Assembly (NCBI RefSeq): GCF_014203545.1
Contig: NZ_JACHJG010000018.1
Span: forward strand, 1-64,000
Reading direction: 5' to 3'
Length of the DNA: 64,000 nt
From: Streptomyces netropsis
GTDB lineage: Bacteria; Actinomycetota; Actinomycetes; Streptomycetales; Streptomycetaceae
Below the pieces are notes generated by a model. The model was not told the DNA's origin and did not search any database. It was given only the letters and a program-made list of their open reading frames with translations. Within the stretch, counting starts at the first letter, position 1. The number at the start of each line of letters is the position of its first letter. This document shows, piece by piece, positions 25,796-33,840 of this stretch. The translations under genes and the position numbers were made by a program.

Positions 25796-26541
25796 GCGCC
25801 GTAGGTGGCATCGGGGTCGTCGGGGGCGTACCGGGTGTCGTCCCGCTCGTCGACGTTGATGTAGACGACGACCATCAAGGCGGTGGCGACGAGCGCGGCA
25901 CCCCCGAGGATCAACCCCGCGAGGGCCTGGCCGGAGTTGGTCGCCTCCCCGGTGCGCACCTTGCCGCGCCCTATCGCGCCGAAGACGATCGCGAGCACCC
26001 CGCATATGAAGCTGATCACCAGGGTCCAGCACAGGACCGTGCCGATGATGCCGAGCACGAGGGCGGCGACGCCGAGGCCGTTGTTGGGCGTCATCCGGGG
26101 TGTTTGCCAGCCCTGCCCGTAGACGGCGGCCGGCGGATAGCCGTAGTCGCCCTGTCCGTACGGGGGTTGGCCGTACGGCGGCTGCCCGTAAGGGGGCTGT
26201 TGACCGTAAGTCTGCACGGGCGACTGCGGGTAGCCGGGCGGGGCGTACGGGGCCTGACCGTAGGGGGCGCCGCCCGGGTACGCGCTCGGTGTCCCCGGGC
26301 CGGTCGGCGCGAGCGGCACGGGAGGCACCCTGCCGGGTGTCGTCGGCCCGGCGGGGGCCGGGGCGGCGGCGGGCATGGCTGCCTGGGTGGGCTGCGGCAA
26401 GGGGGCCGGGGCGGGTGCGGCGGCGGGCGCCGACGGCTCCCGGGCGGACCGGGATCCGGGCTTCTCCAGCGACACACTGTGCTCCGGCGGAGCCCAGGGG
26501 TTTGTGTCCTGCTGCTCCGGCTGTGCGTCCTTGTCGGACAT
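25738..26541 (-). CDS. DUF4190-type membrane protein with long Pro-rich head
   Basis: A 267-residue protein. The first 170 residues are rich in Pro, Ala, Gln and Tyr and carry repeats of QPPYG. Two helices follow (VAALVLGIIGTVLCWTLVI, and ALAGLILGGAALVATALMVVV) around IVFGAIGRGKVRTG. Paralogue of the 24616-25029 product. A -10-like TAGCAT (minus strand, 26567-26572) lies upstream. It overlaps the NADAR gene tail-to-tail. Role unknown. Confidence 0.82.
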   Translation of the reverse strand: MSDKDAQPEQQDTNPWAPPEHSVSLEKPGSRSAREPSAPAAAPAPAPLPQPTQAAMPAAAPAPAGPTTPGRVPPVPLAPTGPGTPSAYPGGAPYGQAPYAPPGYPQSPVQTYGQQPPYGQPPYGQPPYGQGDYGYPPAAVYGQGWQTPRMTPNNGLGVAALVLGIIGTVLCWTLVISFICGVLAIVFGAIGRGKVRTGEATNSGQALAGLILGGAALVATALMVVVYINVDERDDTRYAPDDPDATYGAYLPAPPGPASLVFPAASR

Positions 26542-26605
26542 GACCCTCCCCTGTCGTTATCCCGTCATGCTAAGGCCTGGGCACGGCGGTGACGCCCGCC
26601 CCGCA

Positions 26606-26611
26606 TACGAT
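26606..26611 (+). promoter_or_regulatory. -10 element of the adenosine-deaminase-family gene
   Basis: TACGAT hexamer, 35 bases before the ATG. No convincing -35 at 16-18 bases. It faces the minus-strand TAGCAT of the DUF4190 gene, so the 105-base gap holds divergent promoters. Confidence 0.35.
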
Positions 26612-26646
26612 GATCGGCACCTACCGAACCGCCATGGAGGCCGCGC

Positions 26647-27669
26647 ATGTCCGTACTCGAACCGTTCATCGCCGGGCTTCCGAAGGCCGAGCTGCATGTC
26701 CACCATGTCGGCTCCGCCTCCCCGCGCATCGTCGCCGAACTGGCGGCCCGCCACCCGGACTCGCCGGTGCCGACGGATCCCGAGGCCCTCGCGGACTTCT
26801 TCACCTTCCGCGACTTCGCGCATTTCATCGAGGTCTACCTGTCCGTGGTCGACCTGATCCGCGACGCGGAGGACGTGCGTCTGCTGACGTACGAGGTCGC
26901 CCGTGACATGGCCCGGCAGAACATCCGTTACGCCGAACTCACCGTCACCCCTTACAGCTCGACCCGGCGCGGCATCCCGGACCAGGCGTTCGTGGAGGCG
27001 ATCGAGGACGCCCGGAAGTCCGCGGAGGCGGAGCTGGGTGTGGTGCTGCGCTGGTGCTTCGACATCCCGGGCGAGGCCGGCCTGACCTCCGCCGAGGAGA
27101 CGGCCCGGATCGCCTGTGACCTGAAGCCGGAGGGCCTGGTCTCCTTCGGGCTCGGCGGCCCGGAGATCGGTGTTCCCCGGCCGCAGTTCAAGCCCTACTT
27201 CGACCGGGCCATCGCCGCCGGGCTGCACAGCGTCCCGCACGCGGGAGAGACGACGGGGCCGCAGACCATCTGGGACGCCCTCGTCGACCTGCGCGCGGAG
27301 CGCATCGGACACGGCACGAGCGCCACACAGGACCCGAAGCTGCTGGCGCATCTCGCGGAGCGGCGCATCCCGCTGGAGGTCTGCCCGACCTCGAACCTGG
27401 CCACCCGCGCGGTGGCCGACCTGGACTCCCACCCGATCAAGGAGATGGTCGCGGCGGGCGTGCTGGTCACGATCAACAGCGACGACCCGCCCATGTTCGG
27501 CACCGACCTCAACACGGAGTACGCGGTCGCCGCCCGGCTGCTGGACCTCGACGCGACCGGTGTCGCGGCCCTCGCGAAGAACGCCGTCGAGGCGTCGTTC
27601 ATGGACACCGCGGGCAAGGCGGCGCTGACCAAGGAGATCGACGCCTACACCGCGCTCTGGCGAGGCTGA
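26647..27669 (+). CDS. Adenosine-deaminase-family enzyme, possibly aminodeoxyfutalosine deaminase
   Basis: A 340-residue zinc TIM-barrel hydrolase. Metal ligands: HVHH near residue 18, the His of VPHAGETTGP (about 200) with the catalytic Glu next to it, the GHGTSA His, and the paired Asp in INSDDPPMF. The first-strand motif reads HVHHVGSASPR rather than HVHLDG of true adenosine deaminases. Actinobacterial members with that motif, including a characterised S. avermitilis protein, act on 6-aminodeoxyfutalosine in the alternative menaquinone pathway, so that substrate is a strong alternative. GGAGG ribosome site 6 nt before the ATG. Confidence 0.88.
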   Translation: MSVLEPFIAGLPKAELHVHHVGSASPRIVAELAARHPDSPVPTDPEALADFFTFRDFAHFIEVYLSVVDLIRDAEDVRLLTYEVARDMARQNIRYAELTVTPYSSTRRGIPDQAFVEAIEDARKSAEAELGVVLRWCFDIPGEAGLTSAEETARIACDLKPEGLVSFGLGGPEIGVPRPQFKPYFDRAIAAGLHSVPHAGETTGPQTIWDALVDLRAERIGHGTSATQDPKLLAHLAERRIPLEVCPTSNLATRAVADLDSHPIKEMVAAGVLVTINSDDPPMFGTDLNTEYAVAARLLDLDATGVAALAKNAVEASFMDTAGKAALTKEIDAYTALWRG

Positions 27670-27689
27670 CGGGGCGCGGCGGGCAGGAC

Positions 27690-27725
27690 GGGCAGGACTG
27701 CCGGCGGGACGGGCAGGACTGCCGG
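27690..27725. repeat. Two direct copies of a 15-base sequence
   Basis: GGGCAGGACTGCCGG occurs at 27690-27704 and 27711-27725, a 21-base period, just after the deaminase stop. It is probably a local duplication; each copy can form only a small hairpin. Confidence 0.6.
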
Positions 27726-27824
27726 ATCGGGGTGGGGGCGGGTCGGGGGCCAAGGGCGGGCACAGAGGCAGGGCCAGCGTGCCGAACCGCCCCGCCCTGA
27801 CCCGGCTCCCGCCACAATGACCTC

Positions 27825-28571
27825 ATGGTCATCACGGACACCAAGGACACCGGCGCCAGGGGCGCCGACGCCACGGACGCGGGCGCCGTACCGGCCGCCA
27901 CCGCGTTCACCGCCGTCGCCCACCGCGGCGATCCGTACGTCCATCGCGAGAACACCCTCCCCTCGATCCGTTCGGCGATGCGGGCCGGGGCCGGGGCGGT
28001 GGAGATCGACGTCCGGCTGACCCGCGACGGTGTGCCCGTGCTGCTGCACGACGCGGACCTGTGGCGCCTGTGGCGCCACGACGTGCTCCTCTCCGCGATC
28101 TCGGCCGCCGAACTGCGCGAGCTGACCGACGGCGAAGTGCCGACCCTGCGCGAGGCGCTCGCCGAGCCGGGCACCGGGCGACTGTTCATCGACCTGCCGG
28201 ACGTCTCGGCCACCACCGAGACCGTCGCCGAGGTGCACGCGAGCGGTGCCGCCGACCGTGTGTACTACTGCGGCGGCCCGGCCTCGATGCTCGCTGTCCG
28301 CCGCGCGGACGCGGAGGCGGAGACCGCGCTCTCCTGGACCACCGTCGTCCCGCCCCGCGCGACACTGCTCGCCGAGCTGCGTCCGCGCTGGCTCAACTAC
28401 CGCTTCGGGCTGGTGAGCCCGGAGCTGGTCGCCCGCAACCACGCCGACGGGCTGCTGGTCTCGGCGTGGACGGCGGACACCCGCTTCACCATGCGGCGGC
28501 TGCTGGCAGCGGGCGTGGACTCGATCACCACGAACCGCATCGACGCCCTGCGCTCGCTGATGCCCGGCTGA
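27825..28571 (+). CDS. Glycerophosphodiester phosphodiesterase-family protein
   Basis: A 248-residue GDPD-type barrel. The catalytic opening AHRGDPYVHRENTLPSIRSAM (about 28-48), the metal site EIDVRLTRDGVPVLLHD with His-Asp, and the WTAD strand (about 218) are present. It would hydrolyse glycerophosphodiesters to glycerol-3-phosphate. It is likely leaderless: CACAAT (27813-27818) lies six bases before the ATG and no ribosome site is seen. The first 25 residues are not conserved. It converges on the second potD-like gene. Confidence 0.86.
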   Translation: MVITDTKDTGARGADATDAGAVPAATAFTAVAHRGDPYVHRENTLPSIRSAMRAGAGAVEIDVRLTRDGVPVLLHDADLWRLWRHDVLLSAISAAELRELTDGEVPTLREALAEPGTGRLFIDLPDVSATTETVAEVHASGAADRVYYCGGPASMLAVRRADAEAETALSWTTVVPPRATLLAELRPRWLNYRFGLVSPELVARNHADGLLVSAWTADTRFTMRRLLAAGVDSITTNRIDALRSLMPG

Positions 28572-28606
28572 GACATCGGGGCAACGGCTGCCCCCTCGGC
28601 CCCACG

Positions 28607-28630
28607 GGCCGGGGCGTCACGGCCCCGGCC
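28607..28630. terminator. Hairpin between convergent GDPD and potD-like genes
   Basis: Stem GGCCGGGGC/GCCCCGGCC, 9 bp, with a 6-base loop, no T tract. It probably serves both transcripts. Confidence 0.5.
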
Positions 28631-28658
28631 TCAGGGACCCGACGTCACGGACTCGGCG

Positions 28659-29846
28659 TCACAGGCCGACGATCTCGTTCCACTCCTTGGCGAAGCCGGG
28701 GCGCTCCTTGGAGGTCATGTCGCGTGCGGTGGCGAGGTGCTTGCGCATGTCGTCGCTGGGGAAGATCAAGGGGTTCTCGGCCAGCTCCGCGAGCTCCTTG
28801 TCCTTCGAGGAGGCGAGGACCTCCCGCGCGGCCGGTACGGGACAGACGTAGTTGACCGCGGCGGCCAGCCGCGCGGCGACGTCGGGCCGGTAGTAGTAGT
28901 CGACGAGCTGTTCCGCGTTGCGCTTGTGGCGGGCGAGGTTGGGGATCATCAGGCTCTCGGCCCACAGCTCCGCGCCCTCCTCCGGGACGACGAACTCGAT
29001 GTCGGGGTTGTCGGCCTGGAGCTGGATGACATCACCGGAATACGCCTGGCAGGCCAGGACGTCACCGGAGGAGAGGTCCTTGATGTAGTCGTTGCCGGTG
29101 AAGCGGCGGATGTGGCGCTTGCGGACGAGACGGCGCAGCTGATCGGTCATGGTGTGGAAGTCGTCGGCGGTCCAGCGGGTGACGTCGGCGCCGTTCCCCT
29201 GCATGAGCAAGCAGAACGCCTCGTCCAGCCCGGCCAGCAGGGTGACCCGGCCGCGCAGGTCGTCCTTCCACAGCTCCGAGGTGTGCCGGATCTCGCGGCC
29301 GAGCTTCTTGCGGTTGTAGGCGATGCCGGTGATGCCGGACTGCCAGGGGACGGCGTGCTTGCGCCCCGGGTCGAAGGGGGGCTTGCGCAGCAGGGGGTCG
29401 AGGTGACGGGTGACGTTCGGCTGCCGGGAGCGGTCCATCTCCTGCACCCATCCCAGGTGGACGTAGCGCGCGCACATCCAGTCGCTGACCACGACGAGGT
29501 CCCGGCCGGTGTCCTGATGGTTCATCAGGGCCGGGCTGACCTTCCCGAAGAACTCGTCGTTGTCGTTGATCTCCTCGGTGTACTTCACCGACACACCGCT
29601 GGCCTTCTCGAACTCCGCGAGCGTCGGCCGGACCTCCGCGTCCTCCTCGTCGGTGTCGATGTAGAGCGGCCAGTTGGCGAAGACGAGCCGTTTGTCGCTG
29701 CCGGAGCGATCCGCCGCGGCCCGGTCCCCCGGGCGCACGTACGCGGCCGGCACCCCGCATCCGGCGAGAGCGGCGCCCCCGGCACCGGCGCCCAGAGTGC
29801 GCAGCAGGGACCGGCGGGTCAGGGACTTCACGGGGCTCACTCGCAT
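28659..29846 (-). CDS. Second polyamine-binding lipoprotein (PotD paralogue)
   Basis: A 395-residue extracellular binding protein with a twin-arginine-like TRRSLLRTLG and lipobox LAGC (about 27-30). Shared features with the potD product include TEEINDNDEFFGKV, RRFTGNDY, VIQLQADNPDIEF and VDYYYRPDVAARLAAAVNYV, so it is a clear paralogue. It has no permease or ATPase beside it. It sits 17 bases after the stop of an MFS pump gene and is probably co-transcribed with it. It may lend its ligand to PotABC. No strong ribosome site was seen. Confidence 0.88.
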   Translation of the reverse strand: MRVSPVKSLTRRSLLRTLGAGAGGAALAGCGVPAAYVRPGDRAAADRSGSDKRLVFANWPLYIDTDEEDAEVRPTLAEFEKASGVSVKYTEEINDNDEFFGKVSPALMNHQDTGRDLVVVSDWMCARYVHLGWVQEMDRSRQPNVTRHLDPLLRKPPFDPGRKHAVPWQSGITGIAYNRKKLGREIRHTSELWKDDLRGRVTLLAGLDEAFCLLMQGNGADVTRWTADDFHTMTDQLRRLVRKRHIRRFTGNDYIKDLSSGDVLACQAYSGDVIQLQADNPDIEFVVPEEGAELWAESLMIPNLARHKRNAEQLVDYYYRPDVAARLAAAVNYVCPVPAAREVLASSKDKELAELAENPLIFPSDDMRKHLATARDMTSKERPGFAKEWNEIVGL

Positions 29847-29863
29847 TCCGGCAGGATGGCTGG

Positions 29864-31381
29864 TCAGATCTTCGCGGACAAGATACGGCCTGTCCGGGAG
29901 ACGCCCTCGGCGCCCGGCACGCTGCCGGGCCGGGCGGGCCGGACGAGCAGCGTGTGGACGGTGAGCGCGCTCAGAGCGCACAGGGCGGCAGCCGACCAGA
30001 GTACGAGATGCCAGGCGTCGGTGAACTGCGCGGTGTGCAGTTCCCGCCCGGGCCCGGAGAGGTCGCCCGCCGCGATCCGCCCGGCCAGCTCGGCCGAGCC
30101 CGTGCGGGCCTGGACGAGGCTGGTCAGCACCGCGCCGATCACAGCCAGGACGAGTGCGTTGCCCCCGCCCTTGACGGTGTTGAGGAACCCCGTCGCCATG
30201 CCGACCCGGGCCGGCTCCACCAGGCTCATCGCCTGGGCGTCGATGATACCGAGGACGAGGCCGTTGCCGACGCCCAAGCACAGCAGCGGGCCGAGCAGCG
30301 CGAGGGGGGCTATGCCGGGGTGCAGCACGGTCAGCCAGGCGTTCCCGCAGGCGAGCAGCAGCAGGGCGACGCCGGCGAGGTGGCGCGCGGGGATCCCGCG
30401 GTTGACCAGCCGCCCGCCGATCGCGGGCAGGAACAGGACGGGCGCCGTCAGCATCAGCATGGTCAGCCCCGCGTCCCGGGCGGAGACCCCGTTCACACCC
30501 TGGAGGTAGGTCGGCAGGAAGACCAGGACGCCGGAGGAACCGACGGGGACGGTCAGGGCGGCCAGGCACCACCCCATGAAGCGGCGGTCGCGGAGCAGCG
30601 TCAGATCGAGGACCGGGTGGTCGCTGCGGCGCTCGACGCCCACGAACACCACCAGCAGCGCGAGGCCGGCGGCGACCGGGCCGAGCACCCGCCAGCTCCC
30701 CCAGCCGGCTTGCGCACCCTGCGTGATGCCGAACATCAGCAGGGCGAGGCCGCTGATGAAGGTCGCCACGCCGGGCCGGTCGACCTTCGGCCGGCGGTCG
30801 GCCCGGGACTCGGTCACGAAGGCGGCGCCCGCGAGCATGACCAGGCCGATCCCGGCGAAGAGGCCGAAGGTGACCCGCCAGCCGAGTCCGCCGACCAGCC
30901 AGCCCGACAGCGTCGGACCGATGGCGAGGCCGACTCCGGCCACGGTGCCCATCGCGGCGAATGCCCGCGTTCTGGCCGCGCCCTGGAAGGTGCTCGCCAG
31001 CAGCGCGCCACCGCCGGCCATGACGCCGGCCGCGCCGACGCCGGAGAGGGTGCGGGCCACGTCCAGCAGGGCGATGTCGCTCGCGACCGCGCTGCCCAGG
31101 GCCCCGGCCGTGTAGACCGCGGCGCCGGTGGCGAATATCCGGCGCCGGCCGAAGAGGTCGGCGAGCGAGCCGGAGACGAGCATGAAGGAGGAGGCGGTCA
31201 GGAAATAACCGGTCACGACCCACTGCAGGGCCGCCCCGGAGGCGTGCAGGTCGTCGCCGATGCGCGGGATGGCGACGGTGGTGCCGGACATGGACATGGG
31301 CAGCGTGAGGAAACCCAGCAGGACCACGAGCGCCGTCATGACGGGACCGGGCCGCCGGGTCCGCGAGGACTCGGAAGGCAT
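29864..31381 (-). CDS. MFS drug-efflux transporter (DHA2, 14-helix type)
   Basis: A 505-residue membrane protein. It has the opening LPMSMSGTTVAIPRIGDDL, motif A region GSLADLFGRRRIF (about 70), and motif-C-like GVGLAIGPTLSGWLVG (about 148-163). The length and helix count fit the EmrB/QacA branch, proton-driven exporters of drugs or organic cations. It is divergent from a TetR gene with a shared 68-base control region. The potD paralogue follows on the same transcript, which hints that polyamine-like cations may be relevant substrates. Confidence 0.9.
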   Translation of the reverse strand: MPSESSRTRRPGPVMTALVVLLGFLTLPMSMSGTTVAIPRIGDDLHASGAALQWVVTGYFLTASSFMLVSGSLADLFGRRRIFATGAAVYTAGALGSAVASDIALLDVARTLSGVGAAGVMAGGGALLASTFQGAARTRAFAAMGTVAGVGLAIGPTLSGWLVGGLGWRVTFGLFAGIGLVMLAGAAFVTESRADRRPKVDRPGVATFISGLALLMFGITQGAQAGWGSWRVLGPVAAGLALLVVFVGVERRSDHPVLDLTLLRDRRFMGWCLAALTVPVGSSGVLVFLPTYLQGVNGVSARDAGLTMLMLTAPVLFLPAIGGRLVNRGIPARHLAGVALLLLACGNAWLTVLHPGIAPLALLGPLLCLGVGNGLVLGIIDAQAMSLVEPARVGMATGFLNTVKGGGNALVLAVIGAVLTSLVQARTGSAELAGRIAAGDLSGPGRELHTAQFTDAWHLVLWSAAALCALSALTVHTLLVRPARPGSVPGAEGVSRTGRILSAKI

Positions 31382-31382
31382 A

Positions 31383-31430
31383 CAGGTAAACTACACCGTG
31401 CAGTGCAACAGGTAAACCGAACAGTGCAAT
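31383..31430. promoter_or_regulatory. Divergent tetR/MFS control region with paired direct repeats
   Basis: Plus strand: CAGGTAAAC (31383-31391), CAGTGCAA (31401-31408), CAGGTAAAC (31409-31417), CAGTGCAAT (31422-31430). Each half-pair occurs twice in the same order with different spacers (9 and 4 bases). The sequence is unusually AT-rich for this genome and fills the whole gap, so it is a good candidate operator for the adjacent TetR. Confidence 0.7.
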
Positions 31431-31449
31431 TTTTTGGAGGGGAGCGGCG

Positions 31450-32127
31450 ATGCCCGCAGCACAGGAGCCGACGGACCGAGGACCGGCGGCCGGGCGCCCG
31501 CGCCGCGGCCTGGCGGAGAAGCGTCAGTCGATCACCCGGGCGGCCCGCACGGTGTTCGCGCGCGACGGCTTCACCCGGGCGAGCGTGGACGCCATCGCGG
31601 CGGAGGCCGGGGTGTCCAAGCGCACGATCTACAACCACTTCACGGACAAGGAGGAGCTGTTCCGCTCCGTCCTCATCGAGAGCGCCGGCTCCGTCGCCAC
31701 CTGGCACCGGGAGGTGCTGAGCCGCCACCTCGACAAGATCACCGATCTGGAGCGGGACCTCACCGCCTTCGGGCTCGCCTGGGCCTCGCCGCCGCGGGAG
31801 TTCGCGGACCACTTCGCGCTCGTGCGCCAGATCCACGCGGAGGCGGGCCATCTGCCCCCGGACGTCATCGAGGCCTGGCAGGAGACGGGCCCCCGGGCGG
31901 CGTTCCGTCAGCTGTCCCACCGCCTGGGCGAGCTGGCCGACGAGGGGCTGCTCGATGTCGACGACACGGATCTCGCGGCGCGCCACTTCGCCCTGCTGGC
32001 CGTCTCGGACGTCAGCCAGGGATCGCTCTTCGGCGCCCTGGAGATGCCCGAGTCCGAGGTCAACTCCATCGTGGCCACCGGCGTCCACACGTTCCTGCGG
32101 CTGTACGGGCCGGGCGGCACGGCCTGA
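31450..32127 (+). CDS. TetR-family regulator of the divergent MFS gene
   Basis: A 225-residue regulator. The N-terminal HTH is RAARTVFARDGFTRASVDAI and AEAGVSKRTIYNHFTDKEELF (about residues 30-75). The C-terminal ligand domain has the TetR_C-type pattern LFALAWASPPREFADHFALVRQIH-like sequence of the AefR group. Ribosome site GGAGGGG lies 7 nt before the ATG. It most likely represses the MFS/potD-like operon, relieved by an exported compound. Confidence 0.9.
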   Translation: MPAAQEPTDRGPAAGRPRRGLAEKRQSITRAARTVFARDGFTRASVDAIAAEAGVSKRTIYNHFTDKEELFRSVLIESAGSVATWHREVLSRHLDKITDLERDLTAFGLAWASPPREFADHFALVRQIHAEAGHLPPDVIEAWQETGPRAAFRQLSHRLGELADEGLLDVDDTDLAARHFALLAVSDVSQGSLFGALEMPESEVNSIVATGVHTFLRLYGPGGTA

Positions 32128-32143
32128 GGCGTGAAACGACGAC

Positions 32144-32201
32144 GGCCCCACCGGAGATCCGGTGGGGCCACCGCCCGCCGCGCCCTGGGGCGCGGCGGGC
32201 G
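32144..32201. terminator. Twin hairpins between convergent tetR and aldehyde dehydrogenase genes
   Basis: Hairpin 1: GGCCCCACCGGA/TCCGGTGGGGCC, perfect 12-bp stem with a 2-base apex (32144-32169). Hairpin 2: CGCCCGCCGCGCC/GGCGCGGCGGGCG, perfect 13-bp stem with a 4-base loop (32172-32201). No T tract is present. The pair should work in both directions. Confidence 0.75.
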
Positions 32202-32220
32202 ACGTGCTGACGGGCGGATG

Positions 32221-33672
32221 TCAGTCGAGCGACGTCATCACGTGCTTGACGCGGGTGTAGTCCTCGAAGCCGTAGGCGGAGAGGTCCTTGCCGTAGCCGG
32301 ACTTCTTGAAGCCGCCGTGCGGCATCTCGGCGACCAGCGGGATGTGGGTGTTGATCCACACACAGCCGAAGTCGAGCTTCTTGGACATCCGCATGGCGCG
32401 CCCGTGGTCCTTGGTCCACACCGACGAGGCCAGCGCGAACTCGACGCCGTTGGCGTACGCGACGGCCTGCGCCTCGTCCGTGAAGGGCTGCACGGTGATG
32501 ACCGGACCGAAGACCTCGTGCTGGACGATCTCGTCGTCCTGCTTGAGCCCGGAGACGACGGTCGGGGCGTAGAAGTAGCCCTTCTCGCCGACCCGGTGGC
32601 CACCGGCCTCGACCTTGGCGTGCGCGGGCAGCCGCTCGATGAAGCCGCTCACCTGCTTGAGCTGGTTGGCGTTGTTGAGCGGGCCGTACAGCACGTCCTC
32701 GTCGTCCGGCTGTCCGGTCTTGGTGTCCGTGGCGGCCTTGGCCAGCGCGGTCACGAACTCGTCGTGGATCGACTCGTGCACGAGCACCCGGGTCGCGGCC
32801 GTACAGTCCTGGCCCGCGTTGAAGTAGCCCGCGACCGCGATGTCCTCGACGGCCTTGGCGATGTCGGCGTCCTCGAAGACGACGACCGGCGCCTTGCCGC
32901 CCAGCTCCAGGTGGACGCGCTTGAGGTCCTTGGAGGCGGACTCGGCAACCTGCATGCCGGCCCGTACGGAACCGGTGATCGAGGCCATGGCGGGCACCGG
33001 GTGCTCGACCATCAGCCGACCGGTCTCACGGTCACCACAGATGACGTTGAAGACGCCCTTGGGGTGGCCGAGCTCCTCCAGCACACCGCCGATGATCTCG
33101 GCGATGAGGACGGTGGAGGCCGGGGTGGTGTCCGAGGGCTTGAGGACGACCGTGTTGCCCGCGGCGAGCGCCGGGGCGAACTTCCACACGGCCATCATCA
33201 TCGGGTAGTTCCACGGCGCGACCTGGGCGCAGACACCGATCGGCTCGCGCCGGACGATGGAGGTCAGCCCCTCCATGTACTCGCCGGCGGAGCGGCCCTC
33301 CAGCAGTCGGGCGGCACCGGCGAAGAAGCGGATCTGGTCCACCATCGGCGGGATCTCTTCGCTGCGGGTGAGCCCGATCGGCTTGCCGGTGTTCTCGGAC
33401 TCGGCGGCGATCAGCTCCTCCGCCCGCGCCTCGAAGGCGTCGGCGATCTTGAGGAGAACCTTCTGCCGCTCCGCGGGCACCAGGTCCCGCCAGGCCGGGA
33501 ACGCCGCCTCTGCCGCGGCCATGGCCGCGTCGACGTCCGCGGCACCGGACAGCGCGGCGGTGGCGTACGCCTCGCCCGTGGTCGGGTTGACCACCTCGGT
33601 GGTGCGGCCGTCGGCGGCGTCCCGGAACTCCCCCGCGATGTAGTTGCGCAAACGGCGCAGCTCGGTGGTCAC
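32221..33672 (-). CDS. Gamma-aminobutyraldehyde-type dehydrogenase, second copy
   Basis: A 483-residue aldehyde dehydrogenase, paralogue of the 22960-24474 product. Motifs: VAPWNYPMMMAVWK, SITGSVRAG, HLELGGKAPVVVFED, catalytic Cys in NAGQDCTAATR, and EVFGPVITVQPF. The GTG at 33672 is chosen because GGAGGGG lies 8 nt upstream and the protein then begins like its relatives; the frame is open further upstream into the promoter. The promoter region carries a copy of the box seen at potD and at the other dehydrogenase. It is divergent from the Lrp/AsnC gene. Confidence 0.9.
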   Translation of the reverse strand: MTTELRRLRNYIAGEFRDAADGRTTEVVNPTTGEAYATAALSGAADVDAAMAAAEAAFPAWRDLVPAERQKVLLKIADAFEARAEELIAAESENTGKPIGLTRSEEIPPMVDQIRFFAGAARLLEGRSAGEYMEGLTSIVRREPIGVCAQVAPWNYPMMMAVWKFAPALAAGNTVVLKPSDTTPASTVLIAEIIGGVLEELGHPKGVFNVICGDRETGRLMVEHPVPAMASITGSVRAGMQVAESASKDLKRVHLELGGKAPVVVFEDADIAKAVEDIAVAGYFNAGQDCTAATRVLVHESIHDEFVTALAKAATDTKTGQPDDEDVLYGPLNNANQLKQVSGFIERLPAHAKVEAGGHRVGEKGYFYAPTVVSGLKQDDEIVQHEVFGPVITVQPFTDEAQAVAYANGVEFALASSVWTKDHGRAMRMSKKLDFGCVWINTHIPLVAEMPHGGFKKSGYGKDLSAYGFEDYTRVKHVMTSLD

Positions 33673-33751
33673 TGTGCCACCCCTCCTGTCTGATGTCCGA
33701 TGGATGAGACACAGCCTAGTCACTGTGGCAACGCTTTCGACATACCCGTCT

Positions 33752-33779
33752 GCCATGAACAACGGATTCAGTTAAATCC
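33752..33779 (-). promoter_or_regulatory. Third copy of the polyamine-gene box, in the Lrp/dehydrogenase divergent region
   Basis: Minus strand reads ACTGAATCCGTTGTTCATGGC (33753-33773), matching the potD box in 18 of 21 bases, with TTGTTC at 33757-33762. A canonical -10 at 17 bases is not visible here. GGATT-N6-AATCC (33764-33779) forms a small inverted repeat over the box. The site could be bound by the adjacent Lrp/AsnC protein or by the PucR-type regulator. Confidence 0.55.
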
Positions 33780-33840
33780 CATCGCCTTCACAACGAATTT
33801 CATCGCTTCAGGGTTGCGAGACGGCCGAGTCCCATGCACA

